A stretch of 64,000 nucleotides of DNA, taken from positions 47,463 to 111,462 of the forward strand of contig JAJDOG010000087.1 of assembly GCA_022340285.1 (NCBI GenBank), written 5' to 3'. Both the position numbers and the translations under genes were made by a program. Shown here one piece after another: positions 43,342 through 52,629 of the stretch. The notes under the pieces were generated by a model. The model did no database searches. It was not told where the DNA came from and saw nothing but the letters and a program-made list of their open reading frames with translations. How positions within the stretch are numbered: position 1 is the stretch's first letter; every line of letters begins with the position of its first letter. This DNA comes from Betaproteobacteria bacterium (GTDB taxonomy: Bacteria > Pseudomonadota > Gammaproteobacteria > Burkholderiales > SG8-39).

Positions 43342-43405
43342 TTTTGCTGAAACGGCTATCATGCTTTGCCTGAGGGCCGAAGATCAAGTTTCGCATGACT
43401 GACCG

Positions 43406-44494
43406 ATGACCGACCGTATTGTCCCACTCGTCGACGCTCGCCGGGCAAAGCCCTTGCCCCCGGTGGGGACACTGCGCGCCACCGGACCGGAACCCGGCAT
43501 GGATACGCGCGGCCGGCCGCTTCGTGATCTGCGCATATCGGTCACCGACCGCTGCAATTTCCGTTGCACGTACTGCATGCCGAAGGAAGTCTTCGGGCCA
43601 GACTACCAGTTCCTGCCGCGCAGCGCGGTGCTCTCCTTCGAGGAGATCGCCCGGCTCGCGCGAATCTTCAAATCGCAGGGCGTGTCGAAAATCCGCCTGA
43701 CGGGTGGCGAGCCGCTGCTGCGCAAGGATCTCGAGCGCTTGATCGGGATGATCGTGGATATCGGCGGGTTCGAGCTCACGCTCACGACCAATGCGTCGAT
43801 TCTGGCCCGCAAGGCGCGCGCGCTGAAAAGCGCCGGACTCGAGCGCATCACGGTCAGTCTCGACTCGCTCGACGACCGCGTGTTCCGCGCGATGAACGAC
43901 GCCGACTACCCGGTGGCAAGCGTGCTCGCGGGCATCGACGCCGCCGCCGCCGCGGGATTGGCGCCCATCAAGATCAACATGGTCGTGAAGCGCGGGGTCA
44001 ACGATCACACCGTCCTGGATATGGCGCGCCATTTCAAGGGAAGCGGCCATATCGTGCGGTTCATCGAGTTCATGGATGTCGGCGCCACCAACGGCTGGCG
44101 CATGGACGACGTGGTTCCCTCGGCCGAAATCGTGCGCAGGATCGATGCCGAGATGCCGCTCGAGGCGGTCGACCCGAACTACTACGGGGAAGTCGCGGAG
44201 CGCTGGCGGTATCGCGATGGCACCGGTGAGATCGGCGTGATCTCCTCGGTCACGCAGGCATTCTGCAGGACCTGCACGCGCGCGCGCCTGTCCACCGAGG
44301 GGATGCTGTACACGTGCCTGTTCGCAACGTCCGGTTACGATCTGCGGGCGCTGCTGCGCGACGGCTCGGCCGACGACCAGATCGCCGATGCGATCGACCG
44401 CATCTGGCAGGTGCGTGCCGACCGCTACTCCGAGATCCGCACGGCCGAGACGGCCGCGCTGCGGAAGATCGAGATGTCCTACATAGGCGGGTGA
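43406..44494 (+). CDS. moaA: GTP 3',8-cyclase MoaA
   Basis: 362 residues. The radical-SAM cluster cysteines are C50, C54 and C57 (CNFRCTYC); the second, substrate-binding [4Fe-4S] site is in [21 protein letters not shown]. The C-terminal ISYIGG-type end (MSYIGG) with the double glycine is present. It performs the first step of molybdenum-cofactor synthesis from GTP. About 30 residues precede the usual MoaA core, so an internal ATG at 43499 is a possible start. It heads the moaA-fdhD-mobA-moeA operon. Confidence 0.95.
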   Translation: MTDRIVPLVDARRAKPLPPVGTLRATGPEPGMDTRGRPLRDLRISVTDRCNFRCTYCMPKEVFGPDYQFLPRSAVLSFEEIARLARIFKSQGVSKIRLTGGEPLLRKDLERLIGMIVDIGGFELTLTTNASILARKARALKSAGLERITVSLDSLDDRVFRAMNDADYPVASVLAGIDAAAAAGLAPIKINMVVKRGVNDHTVLDMARHFKGSGHIVRFIEFMDVGATNGWRMDDVVPSAEIVRRIDAEMPLEAVDPNYYGEVAERWRYRDGTGEIGVISSVTQAFCRTCTRARLSTEGMLYTCLFATSGYDLRALLRDGSADDQIADAIDRIWQVRADRYSEIRTAETAALRKIEMSYIGG

Positions 44495-44502
44495 TCGCCG
44501 AG

Positions 44503-45351
44503 ATGAACGCCCCTTATCGCCCCCAACTGACGGACGCCGGGCGGCCGGCCACGTACACGGTCGACGCGCTCAACGAGCGCGGCGAGGTGCTGCCCACGGC
44601 CATTGCCGGCGAACATCCCCTGACGTTGTACGTCGACAAGCGCGAGGTCGTCACGCTGATGACGCTTGGCCAGGCCCCCGAGTGCCTGGCGATCGGGTAT
44701 CTGCGCAACCAGCGGCTGGTCGGCTCGATCGAGGAGATCGCCGCGGTCCAGGTCGACTGGGAGACCGATTCGGTCGTGGTCAAGACGCGCAAGGGCGTGA
44801 AGGGCCTCCGCCAGAAGATGAAGAAGCGCACGGTGACCACCGGCTGCGGGCAGGGAACCGTGTTCGGCGACCTCATGGAGGAGATCGAGTCGATCAAGCT
44901 GCGCGACGACGTGAGGCTGACCGAGGAAACGCTCTACAGTCTGCTCGACGCCGTGCGGCGTCATGAAACCGTCTACAAGGCCGCGGGCGCGGTTCACGGC
45001 TGCGCGCTCGCCAGCAACGAGCCGATGGGGAGCGAGATACTCTCGTTCGTGGAGGACGTCGGTCGCCACAACGCCGTCGACGCGATTGCCGGCCAGATGT
45101 GGCTCGACGGGATCGACGGGTCCGACAAGATCTTCTACACGACCGGCCGGCTCACCTCCGAAATGGTGATCAAGGCCTCGCAGATGGCGATTCCCTTCCT
45201 CGTCTCGCGCTCGGGGTTGACCAAGATGGGGCACGACATCGCCACGCGGATCGGCGTCACGATGATCGGCCGCGCGGTCAACAAGCACTATCTCCTCTTC
45301 ACCGGCAAGCAACGCTTCGTGAAGACCACGATGCCCACCGCGCTCGCATAG
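44503..45351 (+). CDS. fdhD: Formate dehydrogenase accessory sulfurtransferase FdhD
   Basis: 282 residues from the ATG at 44503; a GTG at 44491 overlapping the moaA stop is an alternative. Landmarks: HPLTLYVDKREVVTLMTLGQAPECLAIGYL, TVTTGCGQGTVFGD, GAVHGCALA, EDVGRHNAVDAIAG and IPFLVSRSG. FdhD moves sulfur from IscS to the Mo-bis-MGD of FdhA. The catalytic loop has a single cysteine (TGCGQG) where E. coli FdhD has two (C121 and C124); C121, the essential one, is the one retained. Confidence 0.94.
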   Translation: MNAPYRPQLTDAGRPATYTVDALNERGEVLPTAIAGEHPLTLYVDKREVVTLMTLGQAPECLAIGYLRNQRLVGSIEEIAAVQVDWETDSVVVKTRKGVKGLRQKMKKRTVTTGCGQGTVFGDLMEEIESIKLRDDVRLTEETLYSLLDAVRRHETVYKAAGAVHGCALASNEPMGSEILSFVEDVGRHNAVDAIAGQMWLDGIDGSDKIFYTTGRLTSEMVIKASQMAIPFLVSRSGLTKMGHDIATRIGVTMIGRAVNKHYLLFTGKQRFVKTTMPTALA

Positions 45352-45371
45352 CGAGGCGTCAGGAACCGCGA

Positions 45372-45956
45372 GTGAGCAGCGGCGTTACCGGACTGATCCT
45401 CGCCGGCGGACAGGGCCGCCGCATGGGGGGCGTGGACAAAGGCCTCCAGCCGCTCCGCGGCAAGCCGATGGTCGCCTGGGTGCTCGAACGCCTCGCGCCG
45501 CAGGTCGACGAGGTGATCATCAACGCGAATCAGCACGGGGATGAGTACGCGCGTTTCGGGCATCGCGTCGTCCCGGACCGCATCGGCGGCTTCGCCGGTC
45601 CACTTGCCGGACTCCAGGCAGGCCTGCAGGCTGCGGGGTGCCCGCTGCTCGTCACGGTGCCCTGCGATTCGCCATTCCTCCCACGCGACCTGGTCGAGCG
45701 ACTGCGCGAGGCGCTGGAGAAGGCGGACGCGGAGCTCGCGGTCGCGAAAACGGGGACGCAGCCGCATCCCGTGTTCTCGCTGGTGCGCGCATCGGTGCTT
45801 TCGAATCTGACCGAATTCCTCGAGGGCGGCGGACGCAAAATCGACGCCTGGTACGCCGCGCTGAAGGTCGTCGAGGTGGCGTTCGACGACGAGGCCGGGG
45901 GGTTCTCCAATATCAATACCCGGGAAGAGCTCAAGGGCTTCGAATCCGCTGCATGA
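45372..45956 (+). CDS. mobA: Molybdenum cofactor guanylyltransferase MobA
   Basis: 194 residues, GTG start at 45372 with AGGAA upstream. The N-terminal LILAGGQGRRMGGVDKGLQPLRGKPM nucleotide-binding loop, DRIGGFAGPLAGLQAGL and VPCDSPFLP (Mg-binding Asp) are diagnostic. It adds GMP to molybdopterin, giving the MGD form that FdhA needs. It overlaps moeA by ATGA. Confidence 0.94.
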   Translation: MSSGVTGLILAGGQGRRMGGVDKGLQPLRGKPMVAWVLERLAPQVDEVIINANQHGDEYARFGHRVVPDRIGGFAGPLAGLQAGLQAAGCPLLVTVPCDSPFLPRDLVERLREALEKADAELAVAKTGTQPHPVFSLVRASVLSNLTEFLEGGGRKIDAWYAALKVVEVAFDDEAGGFSNINTREELKGFESAA

Positions 45957-47218
45957 GATCGCTCGAGACCTTCGTCAGCTGCCTGGACGACTACGACCCG
46001 AACGCGCTGGCCGTGGACAAGGCCCGCGAGATCGTCCGCTCGTACGTGACGCCGATCACCGTCAACGAGAAGGTGCCCGTTCGCGCAGCGCTCGGGCGTG
46101 TGCTCGGCACGGACATCATCTCGACGGTGAACGTCCCCGCGCACGACAACTCCGCGATGGACGGCTGGGCCGTTCGCGGCGACGACCTCGATCCGTCGGG
46201 CGACACACGGCTGCGCGAGATCGGCTCCAGCTTCGCCGGTCGCACGTTCGCGGGCCAGGTCGGACGAGGCGAGTGCGTCCGCGTGATGACCGGCGCCGTG
46301 ATGCCCGCCGGCACCGACACGGTCGTCATCCAGGAAGTGGTGCGCGTCGACGGGGACGCCGTCGTGGTCCCGGCGGGTCAGGCGCGCGGCCAGAACATGC
46401 GTTTCGCCGGCGAGGATCTCGCGGCCGGGAAGCCGGTGCTGCGTGCCGGACAGTGCCTGCGTCCCGCCGAGCTGGGCCTCATCGCCTCGCTCGGCATCGC
46501 CGAGATCGCGGTGCGACGTCCTCCGCGCGTGGCCTTCTTCTCGACGGGCGATGAGCTGGCCTCGATCGGCCAGGTGCTCCGCGAAGGCGAGGTCTACGAC
46601 TCGAACCGCTACACGATCCACGGCATGCTGGCGCGGCTCGGCTGCGACATCATCGACATGGGCGTGGTCCGCGACGATCGGCAGAGCCTCGCGCAGGCGC
46701 TGCGCGAAGCGTCCGCCGCGGGGGACGCGGTGGTGACCTCCGGTGGCGTCTCGGTCGGCGAGGCCGATTTCACGCGCGAGGTTCTGAGCGATCTCGGTGA
46801 AGTGCTCTTCTGGAAAATCGCCATGCGCCCGGGCCGACCGATGGCTTTCGGCAGAATCGGATCCGCTTACTTCTTCGGGCTGCCCGGCAATCCCGTCGCG
46901 GTCATGGTGACGTTCTACCAGTTCGTGCGCGACGCGCTGCTCGCGCTTTCCGGACGCACCGACGCGTTCGAGTTGCCGCTCGTGCAGGCGCGCAGCGTCA
47001 ATGCATTGCGCAAGAAGCCGGGGCGCACCGAATTTCAGCGCGGCACCCTGGCAAAGAACGAGCGCGGCGAATGGTGCGTGCGGGTCACCGGGACGCAGGG
47101 CTCCGGCGTGCTGCGCTCGATGTCGGAGGCCAACTGCTTCATCGTGCTCGAGCACGACCGCGGCAACGTGGAAGCCGGCGACTACGTCAGCGTCCAGGTG
47201 ATGGACGGGGTGGTTTGA
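45953..47218 (+). CDS. moeA: Molybdopterin molybdenumtransferase MoeA
   Basis: 421 residues. VPAHDNSAMDGWAVR, RVMTGAVMPAGTDTVVIQE, FFSTGDELASIGQ, YDSNRYTIHGML, TSGGVSVGEADF and GLPGNPVAVMVTF are all MoeA signatures. It inserts molybdate into adenylylated molybdopterin. Last gene of the cofactor operon; a GC-rich hairpin follows 35 bp after the stop. Confidence 0.94.
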   Translation: MRSLETFVSCLDDYDPNALAVDKAREIVRSYVTPITVNEKVPVRAALGRVLGTDIISTVNVPAHDNSAMDGWAVRGDDLDPSGDTRLREIGSSFAGRTFAGQVGRGECVRVMTGAVMPAGTDTVVIQEVVRVDGDAVVVPAGQARGQNMRFAGEDLAAGKPVLRAGQCLRPAELGLIASLGIAEIAVRRPPRVAFFSTGDELASIGQVLREGEVYDSNRYTIHGMLARLGCDIIDMGVVRDDRQSLAQALREASAAGDAVVTSGGVSVGEADFTREVLSDLGEVLFWKIAMRPGRPMAFGRIGSAYFFGLPGNPVAVMVTFYQFVRDALLALSGRTDAFELPLVQARSVNALRKKPGRTEFQRGTLAKNERGEWCVRVTGTQGSGVLRSMSEANCFIVLEHDRGNVEAGDYVSVQVMDGVV

Positions 47219-47252
47219 CGGTTGGTGCGAGGTCAGAAGCGGTAAGCTTCTT

Positions 47253-47273
47253 CCCCTCCTCTCCGAGGAGGGG
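47253..47273. terminator. Hairpin between convergent moeA and rmuC
   Basis: CCCCTCCTC, loop TCC, GAGGAGGGG: a perfect 9-bp stem, enclosed by an outer GTAAGC/GCTTAC pair (near 47242 and 47286). It has no long T run on either side, so its termination efficiency is uncertain, but it sits in the 70 bp between two convergent genes and could serve both. Confidence 0.55.
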
Positions 47274-47288
47274 AAAAGACAAAGCTGC

Positions 47289-48809
47289 TTACCCTGACGC
47301 GCCCGGCTCAGCGTCGTCGGGCACGCTTCCGATCAGCTTCTTGGCTTGGCGCTCCGGCAAAGCCTCGACGTCCTTCAGCTTGCGCTCCATTTGCCGTGTT
47401 CGCGTTTCCGCGGCGACGATCGAGTTCGTCACGCTCTGCAGCTGCTGGCGCGTCCTGGCCAGCACCTCGCCGAACTTTCCGAACTCGCCCTTCACGGCAC
47501 CGAGCAGCGACCACACCTCACTCGAGCGTTTCTCGATCGCGAGCGTGCGGAAACCCATCTGCAGGCTGTTCAGCATTGCGAGCAGCGTGGTCGGGCCCGC
47601 GATGCTCACGCGGTGGTCGCGCTGCAGCGTCTCCACCAATCCGGGACGGCGCAGTACCTCGGCGTAGAGCCCCTCGGTCGGCAGGTACAGGAGGCCGAAG
47701 TCGGTGGTGTGCGGCGGCGCGACGTACTTGTCGCGAATGGTGCGCGCCTCGTCGCGCAAGCGGGCCTCCAGCGCCTTGGCCGCACTCTCGATCTCGTCAT
47801 GGTCCGCGCGCTCCTGTGCCTCCTGGAGCCGCTGGTAATCCTCGAGCGGGAATTTCGCGTCGACCGGCAGCCAGACGGGGGACCCTTCATCGTCCCGCCC
47901 AGGCAGACGAATGGCGAACTCGACCCGCTCGCGGCTGCCGGGGATGGTGGCAACGTTCTGTTCGTACTGGTCCGGCGTCAGCACCTGCTCGAGCAGGCTG
48001 CCAAGCTGCACCTCGCCCCAGGTGCCGCGCGTCTTCACGTTCGTGAGAACACGCTTGAGATCGCCCACCCCGACTGCGAGCGACTGCATCTCGCCCAGAC
48101 CCTTGTGCACCTGCTCGAGGCGCTCGCTCACGAGCTTGAACGACTCGCCGAGACGCTGCTCGAGGGTGGCGTGCAGCTTCTCGTCCACGGTCTGCCGCAT
48201 CTGTTCGAGCTTCTGCGCGTTGTCCTGCTGGATCTTCTCGAGACGCCCTTCGACGGTGTCGCGCAACTCCTTGAGCCGCGCTTCGTTCGCCTGGCTCATC
48301 GAGGTCAGCTGCTGGGTCAGACCCTCCCCGAAACGCCGCAGCGTATTGGCGGTCTCCTCCCGACCCTGATGCGCGTCCTGCTGGGCGAGACGCAGCTTGT
48401 CGTCCACCGTGGCCCGCACGCCCTCGAGCTTTGCTTCGTTCGCCTTGGTGAGCGCGCCGAGGCTCTGCGCGAAGTTGTCGATTTGGCTGTTCTGCACGGT
48501 CGCGATCTGTGTCAACTGGTCGCGTACCGAGTGCCCGAACCGGTCCATCGCGTCGCCAAGCTCGGCGCGCGCCGCCCGGGCCGCCTCGGCCGTCTCCTGC
48601 CTGGCGCGCCCGAGCTCGTCGCGAAGGTCGCGCTCCTGCCGGTCACCCAGCTGGCCGATGGCTTCCAGCCGTGCCCGCAGTTCCGCGGCGCCACGCAGCT
48701 GACGGCTGATCACCAGGATCTGGAGCACCAGCACGGCCAGCAAGGCAGCGCCGAAGACCCCACCTAGCACCACTATGTATAGCGCCTCACCGTATAGCGT
48801 CTCGCTCAT
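47289..48809 (-). CDS. rmuC: DNA recombination protein RmuC
   Basis: 506 residues. An N-terminal membrane helix (about 10-33) and a long coiled coil (about 35-245, repeated E/R/L/A heptads with several RLKELRDTVEGRL-like repeats) precede the RmuC nuclease-like domain (about 255-460) with RGTWGEVQLGSLLEQVLTPDQYE, LPVDAKFPLEDY and LLYLPTEGLYAEVLR. The family limits recombination at inverted repeats; its nuclease activity is inferred from a PD-(D/E)XK-like fold. Monocistronic on the minus strand. Confidence 0.93.
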   Translation of the reverse strand: MSETLYGEALYIVVLGGVFGAALLAVLVLQILVISRQLRGAAELRARLEAIGQLGDRQERDLRDELGRARQETAEAARAARAELGDAMDRFGHSVRDQLTQIATVQNSQIDNFAQSLGALTKANEAKLEGVRATVDDKLRLAQQDAHQGREETANTLRRFGEGLTQQLTSMSQANEARLKELRDTVEGRLEKIQQDNAQKLEQMRQTVDEKLHATLEQRLGESFKLVSERLEQVHKGLGEMQSLAVGVGDLKRVLTNVKTRGTWGEVQLGSLLEQVLTPDQYEQNVATIPGSRERVEFAIRLPGRDDEGSPVWLPVDAKFPLEDYQRLQEAQERADHDEIESAAKALEARLRDEARTIRDKYVAPPHTTDFGLLYLPTEGLYAEVLRRPGLVETLQRDHRVSIAGPTTLLAMLNSLQMGFRTLAIEKRSSEVWSLLGAVKGEFGKFGEVLARTRQQLQSVTNSIVAAETRTRQMERKLKDVEALPERQAKKLIGSVPDDAEPGASG

Positions 48810-48910
48810 AGCCAGGCAGTATAGCCACTCGATGGCTCACCCCGTGAGCTCCCCGGCCCGTCAAGCTGCGCAAGCTCCAGCTAGAATCGAGCGGTGAAAG
48901 GCTCCGCAGA

Positions 48911-50512
48911 ATGACGAATCACTGGGCCGGCTATCCGGTGCCCGCCGTGCGCGTCGAGACGCATTTCGGCCGCGAGATGCGCTGCTTCGCCGAGCGGCCG
49001 GCGAACGTGAACGCCCTGATCGCCGCTTCGGTAGCGGCATTTCCCGAGCACGAGGCGGTCGTCTCGCTCGAGCGACGGCTGCGCTATGCAGATCTCGATC
49101 GGCTCGCCGCACGTGTCGCCGCGAACCTGGCGCAGCGAGGCGTGCAGCGGGGCGATCGCGTCGCGATCTTCTGCCGAAACGATCTCGAGTTCGTGCTTAC
49201 GACGCTTGCCACGCTGCGGCTTGGCGGTATCGTGGTGCCGCTCAATACGCGCGAGCAGCGGGACGAGCTCACTTACATCCTCGATCAGTGCGGCGCCAAA
49301 GCGGTCGTGTTGGACACGGACTTGGCCGATCGGCTGCCCGAGCTGGGCGAGACGCCGGCGCTCACGTTGCGGTTCGCCGTGGCCGGGAACGCGCCGGGCA
49401 CAATGCCGTTCGAACCGCTGCTCGATGCCGCCGCGCCCGACGTCCCGATCGCCGATGTCGGCGAGGAAGATACCGCCGTGATCCTCTACACCTCGGGCAC
49501 GACCGGTCATCCCAAGGGCGCGATGCTCACGCATCTGAACCTCGTGCACACTGTGCTGCACTACCGCGCGTGCATGCGGCTCACCGCCCGGGACCGCTCG
49601 CTGCTTGCCGTACCGGCGAGCCACGTCACCGGTCTTGCAGCGATCCTGTTCACGATGCTCGGCGTGGGCGGATGCGTGATCATGATGCGGGAGTTCAAGG
49701 CAAGCGCATTCCTCGCACTCGCCGGGCACGAGCGCATGACGCACACGCTCGTCGTGCCGGCGATCTACGCCCTCCTCCTGCGCGATCCCGATTTCGACGA
49801 CTACGATCTCTCGGCGTGGCGCGTGGGCGGCTTCGGCGGCGCGCCGATGCCCGAGGGCACGTTGCGGATGCTGGCGGAGAGGTTGCCGGAACTTGCGCTC
49901 GTCAACGCATATGGAGCCACCGAGACCACATCCCCGACGACGATGATGCCGGCGGATCTGCAGGCGGCACATCTCGACAGCGTCGGCGTGAGTGTCCCGT
50001 GCGGCGAGGTGCGCGTCGTGGACGAGCGCGGTCATGATGTCCCGCCGAGCGAGGCCGGCGAGCTCTGGATCGCCGGGCCGATGGTCGTGCCGGGCTACTG
50101 GGACAATCCGGAGGCCAACGCCCGCGAATTCGCCGGCAGCTACTGGAAGTCCGGGGACATCGGGTCAATGGATCCCGACGGGTTCGTGCGACTCTTCGAC
50201 CGCAAGAAGGACCTCGTGAATCGCGGCGGATACAAGGTGTACAGCGCCGAAGTCGAGAGCGCGCTGTCGACACACCCGGCAGTCGCCGAGGCAGCCCTCG
50301 TTGCGCGAGCCGATCCCGTGCTGGGCGAAAAATCGCACGCATTCGTCGTGCTGCGCGATCGACGCTGCACGGCGGCGACGCTGCGCAAGCACTGCGTCAA
50401 GCACCTCGCCGACTACAAGGTGCCGGATTTCTTCACCCTGCTCGACGAGCCGCTACCGCGCAACGCGAACGGCAAGGTGATGAAGCGGACGCTCCGCGAG
50501 AAGATACCGTGA
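48911..50512 (+). CDS. AMP-dependent acyl-CoA synthetase/ligase
   Basis: 533-residue ANL-superfamily enzyme. The P-loop YTSGTTGHPKGAM (about 195-207), NAYGATETTSPTT, SGDIGSMDPDGFVRLFDRKKD, GGYKVYSAEVE hinge and the C-terminal catalytic lysine region NGKVMKRTL are present. It activates a carboxylate to an acyl-adenylate, then the CoA thioester. Substrate class is not clear; similarity is to medium- and long-chain fatty acyl or aromatic acid ligases. 16 bp upstream of the metallopeptidase gene. Confidence 0.88.
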   Translation: MTNHWAGYPVPAVRVETHFGREMRCFAERPANVNALIAASVAAFPEHEAVVSLERRLRYADLDRLAARVAANLAQRGVQRGDRVAIFCRNDLEFVLTTLATLRLGGIVVPLNTREQRDELTYILDQCGAKAVVLDTDLADRLPELGETPALTLRFAVAGNAPGTMPFEPLLDAAAPDVPIADVGEEDTAVILYTSGTTGHPKGAMLTHLNLVHTVLHYRACMRLTARDRSLLAVPASHVTGLAAILFTMLGVGGCVIMMREFKASAFLALAGHERMTHTLVVPAIYALLLRDPDFDDYDLSAWRVGGFGGAPMPEGTLRMLAERLPELALVNAYGATETTSPTTMMPADLQAAHLDSVGVSVPCGEVRVVDERGHDVPPSEAGELWIAGPMVVPGYWDNPEANAREFAGSYWKSGDIGSMDPDGFVRLFDRKKDLVNRGGYKVYSAEVESALSTHPAVAEAALVARADPVLGEKSHAFVVLRDRRCTAATLRKHCVKHLADYKVPDFFTLLDEPLPRNANGKVMKRTLREKIP

Positions 50513-50528
50513 CCGCCCTGGACGCCCC

Positions 50529-51044
50529 ATGCCCTTCGCCTATTACGATCGCCTCTCCGCCGCGCGGAAGAAGATCTATCGCCGTAGCGACGAGATCCAC
50601 GCTGTCCGGCTTCCAGCGCCCGAAGCCCTGGCGCCGCTCGTCACCCGCGTCGAGCACTGGCTCGCACGCGAAAACCGCGATGAGCTCGAGCTGGCGTGCC
50701 AGCGGCTGGCGAACGGCCTCTGCGACCAGATGCAGGTGCGCCGGGTGAGGATGAAGGTGCTCGCGGTGCGCCCGCGCGCCGACTGGGGCGAGCTGCACGG
50801 ACTCTACGATGGCACCGACGGCCGCACGCCGGAGATCTCGCTGTGGATGCGCACCGCGCACCACAAGCGGCCGGTTGCCTTTCGCACTTTCCTGCGAACC
50901 CTGGTGCACGAGATCTGTCACCATCTCGACTACGAGCATTTCAAGCTCGCAGAGACCTTTCACACCGAGGGTTTCTACAAGCGCGAGTCGAGTCTGACCA
51001 ACCAGCTGGCGGGACCTCCCGCCCGTCGAGCAACCGCGCCTTGA
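50529..51044 (+). CDS. Small zinc metallopeptidase-like protein (HExxH)
   Basis: 171 residues. The zinc-binding helix is LVHEICHHLDYEHF (H127, E128, H131), and the later AETFHTEGFYKRES suggests H145 or E147 as a third ligand. The surrounding layout, with a short beta region ISLWMRTAHHKRP before the helix, resembles SprT/WSS-like or toxin-type minimal metallopeptidases. No signal peptide, so cytoplasmic. No Shine-Dalgarno is visible at the ATG, which follows the ligase stop by 16 bp, suggesting translational coupling. Substrate unknown. Confidence 0.65.
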   Translation: MPFAYYDRLSAARKKIYRRSDEIHAVRLPAPEALAPLVTRVEHWLARENRDELELACQRLANGLCDQMQVRRVRMKVLAVRPRADWGELHGLYDGTDGRTPEISLWMRTAHHKRPVAFRTFLRTLVHEICHHLDYEHFKLAETFHTEGFYKRESSLTNQLAGPPARRATAP

Positions 51045-51186
51045 CGCAACGCGAATCGGCTGGCGAGGCCACCGAAGGCGTCTGATCCGGCCAGTCAACT
51101 GCACGCCGTCGACGAGCTTTCCGGAAGACGTTCTGGTGCCTCCGGCGGTGGGTCGAAAGTACTTGTTCTGAGCGGCTGCCGGATGT

Positions 51187-52485
51187 CTACGCCGCGTCGC
51201 GCGCGAGGCGCATACCCATGAACTGCCAGCGCTGCTGCGGATAGAAGAAGTTGCGGTAGGTCGCGCGGATGTGCGACGCCGGTGTTGCGCACGAGCCGCC
51301 GCGCAGAACGAGCTGGTTCGCCATGAACTTCCCGTTGTATTCGCCGACCGCTCCCGCCGCAGGCTTGAATCCGGGATAGCCGCCGTACGGACTCTGCGTC
51401 CACTCCCAGACGTCACCGAACATCTGGCTCAGCTCGCCTCCCGTGCCGGGCGCGACATCGGGATGATGGCGCCCGCTTTCGACAAAGTTTCCGCTGACGG
51501 GCACGCTCGCGGCGGCGAGTTCCCACTCGATCTCGCTCGGTAGACGGGCGCTCGCCCAGCGCGCGTACGCGTCCGCCTCGTAGTAGCTCACGTGGCAGAC
51601 CGGTTCGTCCGGGACGACGGGAAGCAGGCCGCCCAGCGTGAACACATGCCATGTTCCGCCGTTGCGCTCCCCCGTGTGTTCCCAGTAGCACGGCGATTCC
51701 CAGCCGAGCGCGGTGCGCGTATCCCAGCCGTCCGACAGCCAGAGCTCGGGACGTGCATAACCGCCGTCGGCCATGAACTCGAGGAACTCCGCATTGGTGA
51801 CCGGCCGCGACGCCAGCTCGTAGGCATCGCACAGCACGCGGTGGCGTGGCGTCTCGTTGTCGAAGCAGAAATCCGCGCCGCGATGGCCGATCTCGCGCTC
51901 GCCACCGGGAAACCGGCGCCAGACCCGCGCGGAGGGGCGCGCATCGCTGGCCGCCGGCGCGGGGCGATATGCCGGGTTGAGCGGATTGAGCGAAAGCAGG
52001 TTCTTCAGGTCGGTGAGGGCAAGCTCCTGATGCTGCTGCTCGTGGTGCAGTCCGAGCTCGATCAGCGCGTCCACCGCCGGCTCGACGCCCCGCTCGATCA
52101 GGCGGAGCATGCGCTCGTCGACGTTGGCACGATATGCACGCACCTCCTCGAGCGAGGGCCGTGAGAGCATTCCGCGCTGCGGGCGAGGATGGCGCGGGCC
52201 GATCGCAACATAGTACGAGTTGAACAGGACTCGGAATTCCGGCCGCATCGGACGGAATCCGGACTCCGCCTTCTCGAGCACCATGGTCTCGAAGAACCAC
52301 GTGGTATGGCCGAGATGCCACTTGATCGGACTCGCGTCGGGCATCGACTGCAGCGCACAATCCTCCGGCGACAGAGGCTCGGCAAGACGTTCCGTCGCCG
52401 CCCGGACCTCCCTGAATCGGTCCGCTGTCACGCGCGGAAAGGATTGCTGGGACGGTACGTGCTGGCGCAGAGGGGTGGCGGTCAC
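51187..52485 (-). CDS. egtB: Ergothioneine synthase-type sulfoxide synthase EgtB
   Basis: 432 residues from a GTG at 52485 (VTATPLRQH) with GAGG upstream. The N-terminal DinB domain carries the iron-ligand histidines in KWHLGHTTWFFE and LGLHHEQQHQELAL. The C-terminal formylglycine-generating-enzyme-like fold has FCFDNETPRHRVLCDAYELASRPVTNAEF, WEWTQSPYGGYPGF and RGGSCATP. EgtB joins hercynine and a thiol (gamma-Glu-Cys or Cys) with O2. No egtD methyltransferase lies next to it. It is downstream of uvrA on the same strand, with a 132 bp gap. Confidence 0.9.
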   Translation of the reverse strand: MTATPLRQHVPSQQSFPRVTADRFREVRAATERLAEPLSPEDCALQSMPDASPIKWHLGHTTWFFETMVLEKAESGFRPMRPEFRVLFNSYYVAIGPRHPRPQRGMLSRPSLEEVRAYRANVDERMLRLIERGVEPAVDALIELGLHHEQQHQELALTDLKNLLSLNPLNPAYRPAPAASDARPSARVWRRFPGGEREIGHRGADFCFDNETPRHRVLCDAYELASRPVTNAEFLEFMADGGYARPELWLSDGWDTRTALGWESPCYWEHTGERNGGTWHVFTLGGLLPVVPDEPVCHVSYYEADAYARWASARLPSEIEWELAAASVPVSGNFVESGRHHPDVAPGTGGELSQMFGDVWEWTQSPYGGYPGFKPAAGAVGEYNGKFMANQLVLRGGSCATPASHIRATYRNFFYPQQRWQFMGMRLARDAA

Positions 52486-52594
52486 GGATTTTCCTCGGTG
52501 TTGTTCGGATTTTGGTCGAGTGGAACCGGAATTCCTTACTGACCTGTGCGGCTCCGTTGTTCGCACGCGTCATGGTACCCGCAGCGGCCCCGCG

Positions 52595-52629
52595 AGAAAA
52601 CCCGCAGCCGTGTGTTGCTACCCGGCTGC
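52595..52629 (-). terminator. Possible terminator overlapping the uvrA stop
   Basis: Minus strand: GCAGCCG, a 12-nt loop, CGGCTGC, then GGGTTTT. The stem spans the last uvrA codons and the stop at 52618. The T run is short, so this is a weak call. Confidence 0.35.

Noticed and set aside
51187..52485. Formylglycine-generating enzyme for the sulfatase
   Set aside because: It has the FGE-like fold, but the N-terminal DinB iron site makes it EgtB.
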